A stretch of 64,000 nt of DNA from Panulirus ornatus. Taxonomy: Eukaryota > Arthropoda > Malacostraca > Decapoda > Palinuridae. Shown piece after piece: positions 12,962 to 22,760 of this stretch. The stretch covers positions 26,697,476 through 26,761,475 of the forward strand of contig NC_092235.1 of NCBI RefSeq assembly GCF_036320965.1, in the 5' to 3' direction. Every line of letters begins with the position of its first letter. Position 1 is the stretch's first letter. The notes below the pieces were generated by a model. It had not been told where the DNA came from. It worked only from the letters and a program-made list of their open reading frames with translations, and did not search any database. The translations under genes were made by a program, and so were the position numbers.

Positions 12962-15900
12962 CCCTGGGGATAGGGGAGAAAGAATACTTCCCACGTATTC
13001 CCTGCGTGTCGTAGAAGGCGACTAAAAGGGGAGGGAGCGGGGGGCTGGAAATCCTCCCCTCTCATTTCTTTTTTTTTAATTTTCCAAAAGAAGGAACAGA
13101 GAATTGGGCCAGGTGAGGGTATTCCCTCAAGGCCCAGCCCTCTGTTCTTAACGCTACCTCGCTAATGCGGGAAATGGCGAATAGTTTGAAAGAAAGAAAG
13201 AAAATATATATATATATATATACATATCTTTCTTTCATACTATTCGCCATTTCCCGCCTCAGCGAGGTAGTGTTAAGAACAGATGACTGGGTCTCTGAGG
13301 GAATATCCTCACCCGGCCCCCTTCTCTGTTCCTTCCTTCGAAAAAAAAAAAAAAAAAAAAGAGAGAGGGGAAGATTTTCAGCCCCCCCGCTCCCTTCCCT
13401 TTTAGTTGCCTTCTACGACACGCATGGAATACGTGGGAAGTATTCTTTCTCCCCTATCCCCATGGATAATACATACATATATTATTTATTTATTTATTTT
13501 GCTTTGTCGCTGTCTCCCACGTTTGCGAGGTAGCGCAAGGAAACAGACAAAAGAAATGGCCAAACCCACCCCCATACACATGTATATACACACACGTCCA
13601 CACACGCAAATATACATACCTATACATCTCAATGTACACATATATATACACACACAGACACATACATATATACCCATGCACACAATTCACACAGTCTGCC
13701 TTTATTCATTCCCATCACCACCTCGCCACACATGGAATACCATCCCCCTCCCCCCTCATGTGTGCGGGGTAGCGCTAGGAAAAGACAACAAAGGCCTCAT
13801 TCGTTCACACTCAGTCTCTAGCTGTCATGCAATAATGCCCGAAACCACAGCTTCCTTCCCACATCCAGGCCCCACACAGCTTTCCATGGTTTACCCCAGA
13901 CACTTCACATGCCCTGATTCAATCCACTGACAGCACGTCAAACCCGGTATACCACATCGATCCAATTCACTCTATTCCTTGCCCGCCTTTCACCCTCCTG
14001 CATGTTCAGGCCCCGATCACTCAAAATCCTTTTCATTCCATCTTTCCACCTCCAATTTGGTCTCCCACTTCTCCTCGTTCCCTCCACCTCCGACACATAT
14101 ATCCTCTTGGTCAATCTTTCCTCACTCATTCTCTCCATGAGCCCAAACCATTTCAAAACACCCTCTTCTGCTCTCTCAACCACGCTCTTTTTATTTCCAC
14201 ACATCTCTCTTACCCTTACATTACTTACTCGATCAAACCACCTCACACCACACATTGTCCTCAAACATCTCATTTCCAGCACATCCACCCTCCTGCGCAC
14301 AACTCTATCCATAGCCCACGCCTAGCAACCATACAACATTGTTGGAACCACTATTCCTTCAAACATACCCATTTTTGCTTTCCGAGATAATGTTCTCGAC
14401 TTCCACACATTCTTCAAGGCTCCCAGGATTTTCGCCCCCTCCCCCACCCTATGATTCACTTCCACTTCCATGGTTCCATCCACTGCCAGATCCACTCCCA
14501 TATATCTAAAACACTTTACTTCCTGCAGTTTTTCTCCATTCAAACTTACCTCCCAATTGACTTGACCCTCAACCCTACTGTACCTAATAACCTTGCTCTT
14601 ATTCACATTTACTCTTAACTTTCTTCTTTCACACACTTTACCAATATATACACATGTACATATTCATACTTGCTGCCTTCATCCATACCCATCACCACCC
14701 TGCCACACATGAAATAGCATCTCTCTCCCCTTGCGAGGTAGTGCTAGGAAAAGACAAAAAGGGCCACATTCATTCACACTCAAGTCTCTAGCTGTCATGT
14801 GTAATGCACCAAAACCACAGCTCCCTTTCCATAATGCACCGAAACCACAGCTCCCTTTCCACATCCAGGCCCCACAAAACTTTCCATGGTTTACCCCAGA
14901 TGCTTCCCATGCCCTGGTTCTATCCACTGACTGCATGTCAACCCTGGTATACCACATTGTTCCAATTCACTCTATTCCTTGCACGCCTTTCACCCTCCTG
15001 TATGTTCAGGCCCCGATTGTTGAAAATCATTTTCACTCCGTCCTTCCACTTACAATTTGGTCTCCTGTTTCACCTTGTTCCCTCTACCTCTGACACATAT
15101 GTCCTCTTTGTCATGACACATATGTCCTCTTTGTCAATCTTTCCTCACTCATTCTCTCCATGTGACCAAACCATTTCAACACACCCTCTTCTGCTCTCTC
15201 AACAACACTCTTTTTATTACCACACATCTCTCTTACCCTTTCATTACTTACTTGATCAAACCACCTCACACCATACATTGTCCTCAAACACTTCATTTCT
15301 AACACATCCACCCTCCTCCACACAAGGAGGTAACAAGAAGAAAAGGGGGACCAATTTGGAGATGGAAGGATGGAGTGAAAAGATTTTGAGTGATCGGGGC
15401 CTGAACATACAGAAGGGTGAAAGCTGTGCAAGGAAGACAATGAACAGGAACAATGTGGTAAACTGGTGTCAACGAACAGTTAATGGACTGAACCAGGGCA
15501 TGTGAAACGTCAGATCTATGGGACCTGAATGTGGATAGGGGGCTGTGGTTTTGGTGCATTACAAATGAAAGCTCGTGTATGGATGACAGTGGATTTGGCC
15601 ATTCTTCGTCTGTTTCCCAGCACAACCTTGTTGACTCACACTTGCATTTCTGCATGTCTGTGCACTCTTTTTTCTTGTGGTCTTTAAAAGGCAATGACCA
15701 ATGGACATGGTGTCTCACAACATCTAAACTTACAATATGTATGTCCAATTAAACCTTAAAACAGACTCTTCAGTTACTCGGAGATTACTTTTATCATGCT
15801 AAAATCCAAAACATTACCCTTCATGGAATCCTCAGGCATTATTGGACATCATTATATTAACCTTGCCTTTCTTAAGTTAAAGAACCACTTGTTTGATCAC

Positions 15901-17491
15901 AAAATATCTTATTGAGTTTCAACATATTAAATGGATTATACATACCTCCCTTCAAATGTGGCATAAACCCATAAAACAAGCAATCATATACTAAGCATGC
16001 TCCTATCTCTACATGAGCTTCATTTTAGTTTGCTTATAAGTCAGTATGACTAAACTACTTACATCAAAGTGTCACACAACATTAGTACTGAAAACTGCAT
16101 TACTGTATCTACTTAGAACATCAACTTACAGCTCCCTCGACTTGATTGCCAGGCATTAGTTTCACACGAACCCATTTCTTATTGATGACTTCTAGCTTTT
16201 CAACAATCCCCTTTGCCAGGTAACTGCAGAAGAGGAAAATTTGTTAAGAATTAATAATGTCAATAACAATAACACATACCTCCGGTGACGGTAGAATCAT
16301 TATCAATATGCAGATAAGTTCATAAAACAAAATACCAACTTAAAATATATCTATAAGGAAAACAGCCTTACTGACAACTTGAAATTTACAAAACTACATC
16401 AATAGGAGCCTAGTCAACTATAATTGGCATCAGTCAATGCTAAGAAGTTGGGGAATTTGCTATATGCACATGAGCCTCTGCAAACACTAAGCTAGATTAG
16501 TCTTCTGCCAGTGGCCTATTAAGGATGAGGCACAAAAGGCTAAGAAGCAGCACTGGAGTTCTTTAGTTATGGAGACTCTTGTTGTGGCCACCATTTTGAG
16601 GGGCTCCCAAATATGTTAATGCATCTAAATATAAAGTGACCATGTTTGAGAAGTGGGAACAGAAGCATGAAATACAAATAAGATAGGTGACAACATTTTA
16701 TATATTGGTAACAGTTTAAGCAAGAGTTGTAGATTATGTCAAACAATCAAAGGAAATGTTGGAAGGCATACAAATTACAAATGTTTAAATAATGCAGAAC
16801 CCACTAAGTGTAGCAAGGTCTATTTGGAATAATCTAACTTCCTGTTGATTATAAGAGTGAACACTGGACTTGGAACAGGAAAACAGCTAGCAGATTTGAT
16901 GTACATCTTGTTTAATTTCTATTCAGTGTACAAAGACATGTGAATCAAAAAGTTAAGGCAATGGAGGAGTTCGGTGGAAGGACTGAAAAAAGGTTGTATT
17001 TAAGTAAATTGAATATTTACCAGGAAAACAAATGGGAAAAGTGAACAAACAGAACAAGGGAGTGATGAAGTATTTTGATGGAAGAATCAACAGAGGAGCA
17101 GAGACTGTAGTAAGCATAGGTTAAACTATATTTACAATTAAATATCCTTACTACAGAGAATACATAACATAAAAGATACCAAACTGCAAATCTTGACTTT
17201 AATTCCAGCTCATTAAGTGTTACCCATGTCTGCAGAATTGTCATGGCTGGTCTTCTTTTAAATAACTTTCTGTCTAATGGATGCAACTACCTTATTTGTT
17301 TTACTTAATTCAGAACGCTTTTCATTCACTCATAACATAAAACTATATAAACTATTATGGAACACAAGTATAGGTGGAGCCCTTTTTAAAAGCTTTCATC
17401 AGAAACCAATTTAGTTAAATTCCAATATGTTTTGCATAAAGAGATTCACTTCATTTGGAAGCTATTATGGGTAAGTTTGGTTATATATATG

Positions 17492-17551
<60 letters not shown>

Positions 17552-20500
17552 AGTACAAGGTAGAAGTCAATGGGTCCCTTAATAGAATAATGAAGGGTAC
17601 AAGTGTAAGTATGTTAGTCAAAAAGGATTAAGGGACAGCACTGCCCTCCCGAACCTGACTTAAGCAGCTGAAACATGGATATGGAATGAGTTACAAAGGT
17701 CAGGAATCTATGATGTGGAAGTGAGCTATTTGAAAGGAGCATGTGGGATGACTTGATGGAATGAAGAAAGAAATGATGAGCCATTTGAGAGATTTGGTAT
17801 GGCAGGAAATGAATTGTGAACTGGTACAGTAGGTGAAACATGATACTTTGACGTGGTTTGGGCAAGTGAAAAAGAATGCTAGAGGGGAAGTTTACAAAAA
17901 GAGTGTATAGCATTATGATTAAAGGGGTTAGTGTGAGATGAAAACCACTGTGACATGGGGAAATAAAGTGAAAACAATACTGGAGGGAGAGAAATGGAGG
18001 AAGAATGCATGGAATGGTATGTGTGTGTGTGTTGGGGGGACTGGGATAAGTGGAGTATCTTTTGCCATGGCTGCTCCTCTGATGGGAGTTCTCAGAGAGA
18101 ATAGGCATCAGAGATATAGATAACCAGATAGATAGATAACGGCACAAAAATTCCTGTACTCACCTACAGTCCACCACATATACAAGCTCAGCAATGGTTT
18201 TTCCACAAACCAATTCCCTGGATTTTGTCTTTTACTGTCTCACTATAATGCATAAAACATTTTGAATGTATCACTATAAAACTGCATGAAGACAAAATGA
18301 AACTCACTTCTTAGAAAATTCTTTCCAGGTGATCTCTCGATAACCCAACTGGTAATATGCTGCCATTCCCAAAAAGCCCAATGCAGCCACAGCTGCAAGG
18401 GCTAACCATCGGTCACGTTCACCCCCTTCCCCAAGAGGTTTACCAGCTCCTCCACTACCTCTTCCTCCACCTCCAGATCTGCAAAGATCTAAGAGTTAAA
18501 TATCTTTATAAAAGGTTGAAATAAGAAAATTCTATTGTATAACTTTAAATAGTTCAAGATAAATCTTGTAGATATTGAATGCAAACCAATGATTAAATAA
18601 CAGTTACAGTGCAGTACAAGTGAATTTCAGTACAATTGAGAGTTATGTTACTAAAGAAAGCAAGATGAATTATTCAAACCTGCAATTGAAGCAGATCTCG
18701 CTGTAGAGTTAAAAATACCAAACTCAGTGCTAACCTGATCACACAGTTTTTTCATGTATCCAGATACTGAATCACTCATATTAATCCTCTTTAGAAAGTA
18801 TCTTTAACCTCCTCTTCTCAATTCCTAGACAGTGTACTTGCAATCATTCTAGTAATTATAATCACACACAAATCTTCAAGTGACACCTGCTCCCAGAAAT
18901 CTGCTAAAATTACCATTTTTCCTGAAGATTTTCATTACCTTGCTCATGTAACCACATGAAACATTAAGTAAACCTAATCACATACATTTCCCTCAGTCCC
19001 ATTAGAAAGTTCTACTACCTCTAAACTTCTTTTAAATAAATAAACTTGATCTTTTTCTTTCATACTATTCGCCATTTCCCGCGTTAGCGAGGTAGCGTTA
19101 AGAACAGAGGACTAGAACTTTGAGGGAATATCCTTACCTGGCCCCCTTCTCTGTTCCTTCTTTGGAAGAAAAAAAAAAAAAAAAAGGGGGTAGGATTTCC
19201 AGCCCCCCGCTCCCTCCCCTTTTAGTCACCTTCTACGACATGCAGGGAGTACGTAGGAAGAATTCTTTCTCCCCTATCTCCAGGGATAAATAAACTTGAT
19301 ATTATCTTTAATTTTTGCTGAAGGAGTTTGCTCTTCTAGACCATTTCTAATGTGGCTACAAGCACACTACTTTTGTCTGAGACCAAACACACCTTTTCCT
19401 AGTATCAATATGCTGAACTCAACTGTAGTATGAGGTGAGTGAATCTTGTGTGCTGGTTTCTGTGAAACATTCAGTCCCATCTAGCATAAGTTTGAGGGAT
19501 GAGCCTTTGAAGGTTGGCATCAGTACAACAGATAATCAAATACAGTAAGATAATCTCTACCATTTTTTTCTTTATACAGCAACATTCATCACATAATATC
19601 TAATGTTCATCTAGTCTTGTGCTGGACAACTAAATGAAAACTGGGTGGTCAATGATCATCCACAAAAAAATAAATCAATGACTCTAACTGCTGGCTGCTA
19701 CCTCCCATGCTTGTGTTATAATACTTCCTTCTATTCTCGAAACATACGATGAAGAATTCTCTTCAACCATGTTTCCCTTTTCTTATAACCTTTCTACCTT
19801 CAAAAGTCAGCTATACAAACACCCACAGAGGTTAATGTCCACATTCTCTTTCTGCAACTATTTTCCTTTTCAATTGAGATGGCCAGGATTGGGGCACGTT
19901 TTGCCAATACCATGATGGTCACTATAAGGAAATCTAAAGAACATTGTTCTAGTGAAAAGTAGTTTACAGAATGAAAATGGGAGAGAAAACTTCAGAAAGA
20001 AAATCAGGATGCTGGTGTATACTGGTGACTGATTTGTGATATAATAATGTTGAAAACAGTAATTACACAGACTTACTTATTCCCTGTACCAAATAAGTTG
20101 ATATTAAATGGATCCTTCACATCTGTGGGCTTATTTGTGGTCTGCTTGGAAGATTCTGGAGGTTGCTCTGTCTTGGGCTGTTGCTTAGCATTACCTGTCT
20201 GACCTTGTTTACTTCCACCACGGAAATACTTTTCAAAGCCCCGAGGAGGTTTTTGACAAAAATGCTGCCATCGTTGGAGAAGCTTATTGCTGTAGGGAGT
20301 ATCTATTTGTGACAGCTGCTGTTCCACCTGAAGAGTGCAGAAATTTTGTGTAAAGCCAACAAAATCTCAGTGAAAGTTAAAAAAGTTTTTACTTGAAAGG
20401 TATATTTTTTCATTCATACTCGCCATTTCCTGCATTAGCAAAGTAGCATTCTCTTGGAAAAGTAAAACAGATGAGGAGGATTTCCAACTCCCCAACTCCC

Positions 20501-22760
20501 ATCTGTTTAAGTCACTTTTTTCAACACACAGGGAATACGTGGGAAGTATAATTTCACCCCATCCCCAGGATAGTAAAGAAAGTTGTATGTATATACAAAT
20601 AAATCACCTTTCCCTTAATGAAGTTAACTTTTTCAACATATGTTTTTTTTCTCTTATTTGTTTGCCATATCCCACATTAGTGAGGTAGCCCTAGGAACAA
20701 ATAAACAAAAGGCTTTATTAGCCCACATTTATTCTCTAACTAGCATATGTAATGCAATGAAACCATGGCTCCTTGTCCACAACCAAGCCCCAGAGACCTT
20801 TCTGTAATTCACATTGGTTGCTTCATATACCTTGGTTCAGTCCAATGACAGCACACTGCCCCTGCTCACATCAAAATCTCTTAAAAAGTAGTCATTACTG
20901 ATTTTTTCTTAAAACATATCCTTTCTCAATTCTATTTCTTTATAGCTCATCCCCATTTTCCCTCATCTATAAGGTTCTGTTCCATACTATTTTTGGTATC
21001 AGTTTTACATAATACCAATAAAACTATAAAGATTAAAGTGCACTATCATCATAACTATCATCCTAACATGACATCCAGACTGGTAATGCTGTTATTTTTT
21101 CCTTTCTTTTATGTCTGAGGCTCCAGTCAAAGGCAAAAGTACATATCCTGGATAGACCTTAAGTGAAACAAGGAAATGGCTAAAGAGGAAAAAATAAGAA
21201 AAGTAGAAAAGTATTTCAAATTTTGGAGGTGGAGGAAAATCTGGCTTTTAAAAAGGGAGACAATGATGTTGAAAGAGTCAGGAGCAGATAAATTCTAAAG
21301 CTTCATTGTGTGAGGAAAGAAACCAATGTCACAGCACTCCACCCTTGAGTTGCCGATGGCCACACAGTTATCATGTAAGGCATTAGTTTCCCAAGTATTA
21401 CATGGTGTAGCTAATGACAGAGGCATATACAAAAGTAGCACCTGAGAACAGAAACAAAACTGATATCTACAGAGTGGTATAGTAAATCAACACTACAGTA
21501 GGAACATGTGAATCAAGTTTGGTGTGGACTCTGGCGAGTAAGTAAACAAAACTTGAACCTAGTACTCTATACAAAGACAAATCAAACAATTGTATGATCA
21601 AAACAAATGTTCAAAAGAACCAATTTATGGCATCAGAAGACTTCCTATTTCCGAGAGGTAAACTCAGCAATTTGAGTAATGTGTATTTTCCAGGACAGGT
21701 TAAATGTTATAGTGATACCAACTGCATTTACAGAGTTGAGTTAACATATGAAGTTGAAACTAGATGAGAAACAGACTGAGTGACAGAAGACAGAGCAGAT
21801 GTAAAGGAAGAGGAAGAATGTTGACAGAGAAAGGCATAGATGATGGAAAAATGAAAGAGAAGAAATGCAAAACAAGGTAGCATGGAGATGAAACGCAAGT
21901 TATCTCTGTTACTGAAAGATGGCAACCTAAGACAAGTTGGATAGAAATAAACATCACCAAGGATCTTCAATTGCAAAATCATAAAAATGATAACAGAAGA
22001 CTGTGAGGTTCTCCGTATTCCAGCGCAAGGCCAACCTCATTTTAATAGCTCAACAGGGTGAGGCTGGATTCCATATGTCCATCTACTACAATTACGGGGA
22101 TTTACATATGAAGGATACAAACTTCCCCATCTATAGGCAGCAGAGAAAAAGTACGAAAAAAAAAAATAGAAAGTAATAATGATCTTAACTGACATGTAAA
22201 GACCAAATAGGCTCAAGTGGACCCTACAATTATCTAATGTTAAACTTGTAAATATAAGCTAAACTGGGGATGGGATGAAATGGGAAACCAAGAAGAGCCT
22301 CAAAACTGAGCAAGAGCTTCATAAGTATGTAAAAAGCTGACAATCAGGTGTAACACCAGAAGTCAGCTGTGTAGTTGTAGCTATAAGGTTATCCGGTGCA
22401 TGGAAAATAAATCCACTGCACATCACAAACTTCAGACTCTGGCTTATCATACTGTCACAGGATAAGAGGTTAATGGTGGATACATTATAATCAATTACAT
22501 CCTATACCCCATTTCATAATGAAACTTGCATATCAACAGGATTGTCTCCTTAACAGATATGCACAACAGCTCTGGAACAAGATAATTTCACCCTGGAACA
22601 ATTTTGATGTGTGATACATAACAGTCAGCTGGAAAATCGTAAATCTATGAAACTTAAAAATTGCATCACTCACCAGGAGAGGATCGAGAGCTCCTGCCCT
22701 CATGCTCTTCTGAAGGAGCCTCTCCAGCCTCCTGGCAGCCATCAGTAGTCGATGAGCCAT
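2782..22760 (-). CDS. AFG3L2: AFG3L2-like mitochondrial m-AAA protease, 5' seven exons (partial)
   Basis: This encodes the N-terminal part (about 343 residues) of an ATP-dependent zinc metalloprotease that degrades and processes inner mitochondrial membrane proteins. Exons: 22760-22674, 20327-20077, 18478-18308, 16223-16130, 9339-9174, 8669-8531, 2900-2782. The summed phases stay in frame. Residues 1-29 are Arg-rich and acid-poor, as in a mitochondrial presequence. Residues 30-135 are a hydrophilic Lys/Gln/Gly-rich linker. A first membrane span lies at about 137-157. An FtsH extracellular-type domain follows ([31 protein letters not shown]). A second span lies at about 244-263. The start of the AAA module follows (DVAGCEEAK at 304-312, [12 protein letters not shown] at the end). 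The Walker A motif and the protease domain should lie left of position 1; I found no matching exon in 1-2780. The last donor reads GC rather than GT. The family call rests on remembered AFG3L2 sequence; the paralogue AFG3L1 is not excluded. Confidence 0.9.
2901..5409. other. AFG3L2 intron 6, left part; no gene found
   Basis: AT-rich intron between exon 7 and the LINE pair. No coding exon is supported on either strand. One interspersed repeat is recognisable at 5125-5225: the GTGTGGCCGTTGGCAACTC block also occurs inverted at 21285-21400. Confidence 0.6.
5125..5225 (+). repeat. Interspersed repeat R3, copy 1
   Basis: The blocks TGTGGCCGTTGGCAACTCAA, a GGGTGGT block and a CTCTAAGCTTTGG block recur in the same order on the opposite strand at 21285-21400. 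It is an old, non-coding dispersed repeat of at least 100 bp. No terminal structure is visible. Confidence 0.55.
5410..7066 (+). mobile_element. Family-1 LINE, 5'-truncated, with near-complete RT frame
   Basis: It begins within the RT fingers ([14 protein letters not shown]) after an AT-rich junction. Two or more frame breaks occur before 5581. From 5581 to 6861 it is open for 426 codons and includes motif A (FMDLEKAYD), motif C (FADD) and the C-terminal region. Motif B reads GLWQGC instead of GLRQGC, a CGG to TGG change that fits CpG decay. A short-type 3' UTR follows, then 28 A residues, and (AT)n separates it from the opposed copy at 7123-8157. Confidence 0.94.
7067..7122. repeat. (AT)n microsatellite between two LINE 3' ends
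   Basis: 28 AT dinucleotides directly follow the poly(A) of the left LINE and precede the T-rich 3' end of the right LINE. Confidence 0.97.
7123..8157 (-). mobile_element. Family-1 LINE, 5'-truncated copy in opposite orientation
   Basis: Short-type 3' UTR (7128-7312), then an open RT frame from 8149 down to 7313 (278 codons). The frame starts just upstream of motif C ([13 protein letters not shown]) and runs to the normal stop. The element is cut at ERGASMKSV, exactly where a short (AT)n begins. With the copy at 5410 it forms a tail-to-tail inverted repeat of about 1 kb per arm. Confidence 0.94.
8194..8430 (+). mobile_element. SINE-C, full-length copy
   Basis: It starts at ATCCCTGGGGATAGGGGAGA and carries the CTGCGTGTCGTAGAAGGCGA block. 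A GGGGAGCTGGAAATCCTCCCC stretch, a T-run and GGCCAGGTGAGGATATTCCC follow. It ends with the hairpin (CTACCTTGCTAATGCGGG) and a GAAA-type tail. No protein is encoded. It lies about 100 bp from AFG3L2 exon 6, in intron 6. Confidence 0.85.
8712..8850 (+). repeat. Interspersed repeat R4, copy 1
   Basis: Blocks shared with 48375-48500 in the same order: TTCACTATACAGC/TCACTATGCAGC, CCCAATACTTAGG/CCCAATACCTAGG, AGTAGTACTGG, GGTNNNTGCTTA and AACTACAAC. Non-coding and of unknown class. Confidence 0.5.
9535..10205 (-). mobile_element. Old family-1 LINE relic with internal tandem duplication
   Basis: It matches the RT region from the linker after FADD to motif B on the minus strand, but is much more diverged than neighbouring copies and has many stops. 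The segment at 9651-9883 is repeated at 9884-10115 (233-bp period), covering the stretch from CACTTCCTCCAATTTTTCTC to the CCCGACAGACTG block. It lies in AFG3L2 intron 4. Confidence 0.85.
10283..10662 (-). mobile_element. Family-1 LINE, 3' UTR only (long type)
   Basis: It contains only the LINE 3' terminal hairpin and the long-type 3' UTR (CA/TA-rich part, CTGCCTTTATTCATTCCCAT block, GAAACCACAGCTCCC block). It is cut before the coding region, where (AT)n begins. Confidence 0.9.
10663..10710. repeat. (AT)n microsatellite
   Basis: 24 AT repeats between the LINE fragment and the T-run tail of the minus-strand SINE-C. Confidence 0.95.
10712..10958 (-). mobile_element. SINE-C, full-length minus-strand copy
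   Basis: Read on the minus strand it runs from ATCCCTGGGGATAAGGGAGA to the TACCTTGCTGATGCAGG hairpin and an A-rich tail (T-run at 10712-10733). The internal A-run is present. Confidence 0.85.
10975..12682 (-). mobile_element. Family-1 LINE, RT region broken by one nonsense codon
   Basis: Short-type 3' UTR, then RT coding sequence from 12682 to 11177. A single TAG at 12418-12416 replaces the TTG (Leu) in [10 protein letters not shown] three-base deletion removes one Leu before FADD (SQLFADDT). Otherwise the frame is clean from [13 protein letters not shown] to the normal stop. It is truncated 5' exactly at an (AT)n tract. Confidence 0.94.
12683..12742. repeat. (AT)n microsatellite
   Basis: About 30 AT repeats join the 5'-truncated LINE to a SINE-C copy. 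Confidence 0.95.
12743..12880 (-). mobile_element. SINE-C, internally deleted copy
   Basis: Both ends are present: the 3' hairpin and tail at 12743-12790, and the 5' ATCCCTGGGG end at 12869-12880. About 100 bp between the GGAAAATT block and the 5' end are missing and replaced by a short AT run. Confidence 0.8.
12881..12959. repeat. (AT)n microsatellite between two inverted SINE-C copies
   Basis: Nearly 40 AT repeats separate the 5' ends of two SINE-C copies in opposite orientation. Confidence 0.95.
12960..13204 (+). mobile_element. SINE-C, full-length copy
   Basis: A complete element from ATCCCTGGGGATAGGGGAGA to the hairpin CTACCTCGCTAATGCGGG and a (GAAA)n tail. Confidence 0.87.
13227..13468 (-). 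mobile_element. SINE-C, full-length minus-strand copy
   Basis: A complete element opposed tail-to-tail to the copy at 12960-13204 across an 18-bp (AT)n tract. The two copies form an inverted pair of about 240 bp per arm. Confidence 0.87.
13484..14643 (-). mobile_element. Family-1 LINE, long-type 3' UTR plus RT C-terminus
   Basis: The long 3' UTR spans about 13495-13935. The coding part follows from 14643 ([14 protein letters not shown]) to 13938. A TAG replaces the Glu/Ala region after MLYGC (14322-14324), splitting the frame. About 250 bp (13623-13874) are present here but absent from short-type copies. Confidence 0.93.
14646..15325 (-). mobile_element. Older family-1 LINE relic, long-type 3' UTR
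   Basis: Diverged 3' UTR and C-terminal RT sequence. It contains two local tandem duplications: a 29-bp unit at about 14806-14862 (AAACCACAGCTCCCTTTCC twice) and a 22-bp unit at about 15091-15135 (GACACATATGTCCTCTTTGT twice). Sequence continuity switches strand at 15325. Confidence 0.85.
15326..15640 (+). mobile_element. Inverted remainder of the same LINE relic
   Basis: From 15326 the plus strand reads the LINE C-terminal region (GGGACCAATTTGGAG, GATCGGGGCCTGAACAT) and the 3' UTR. This duplicates in opposite orientation part of what 14646-15325 carries on the minus strand. It could be a twin-priming type inversion or two adjoining insertions. Confidence 0.75.
16503..16622 (+). repeat. LINE family 2, 3'-end fragment
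   Basis: In reverse orientation it carries the same blocks as 621-782 and 32976-33185: CAGTGGCCTATTAAG, GGCTAAGAAGCAGCACTGGA and a TGGAGACTCTT block. It lies in AFG3L2 intron 3... or more exactly downstream of exon 3 and upstream of exon 4. Confidence 0.6.
17495..17550. repeat. (AG)n microsatellite
   Basis: 28 AG repeats in AFG3L2 intron 3. Confidence 0.97.
17640..18135 (+). mobile_element. LINE family 2 relic: RT C-terminal region and 3' end
   Basis: Broken plus-strand translation gives [21 protein letters not shown] and similar pieces. These resemble the YGCETW...MRCLR part of endonuclease-type LINEs but differ from family 1. It continues into the GGGATAAGTGGAG...GCCATGGCTGCTCC 3' region and ends in GATA-type repeats (AGATAGATAGATAA). 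It has many stops. The family assignment is by pattern only. Confidence 0.55.
19051..19288 (-). mobile_element. SINE-C, minus-strand copy
   Basis: Full length, with the hairpin (CCCGCGTTAGCGAGG) at the left and the GGGGAGAAAGAATTCTTCC 5' part at the right. It lies in AFG3L2 intron 2. It is flanked on both sides by ATAAATAAACTTGAT, which looks like a target-site duplication. Confidence 0.88.
20404..20573 (-). mobile_element. SINE-C, degenerate and internally deleted
   Basis: Recognisable 3' part (CGCCATTTCCTGCATTAGCA) and 5' part (GGGAATACGTGGGAAGTATA, ATCCCCAGGAT). The middle is shortened. It lies in AFG3L2 intron 1. Confidence 0.75.
20640..20880 (-). mobile_element. Degenerate LINE family-1 3' UTR relic
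   Basis: Blocks match the long-type 3' UTR with many changes: CATTAGTGAGGTAGCCCTAG, GAAACCATGGCTCC, CCTTGGTTCAGTCCAATGAC. It is old and carries no coding part. Confidence 0.6.
20881..22673. other. AFG3L2 intron 1, right part; no gene found
   Basis: AT-rich intron. The only recognisable item is repeat R3 copy 2 at 21285-21400. The open frames near 21730-21980 have no recognisable motif. Confidence 0.55.
21285..21400 (-). repeat. Interspersed repeat R3, copy 2
   Basis: Reverse complement of the 5125-5225 repeat. The shared core is ACCCTTGAGTTGCC followed by GGCCACACAG, preceded by CTAAAGCTT and AAGAAA blocks. Confidence 0.55.

Noticed and set aside
12551..12973. Open frames rich in Tyr-Ile through (AT)n tracts
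   Set aside because: Alternating AT lacks stops in some frames, so these are low-complexity artefacts.
10712..13468. Reverse orientation of SINE-C, with TAGCGAGGTAGCG as a box A
   Set aside because: The variable (GAAA)n or A-rich tail and the LINE-like hairpin lie at the other end, so the orientation used here is better supported.
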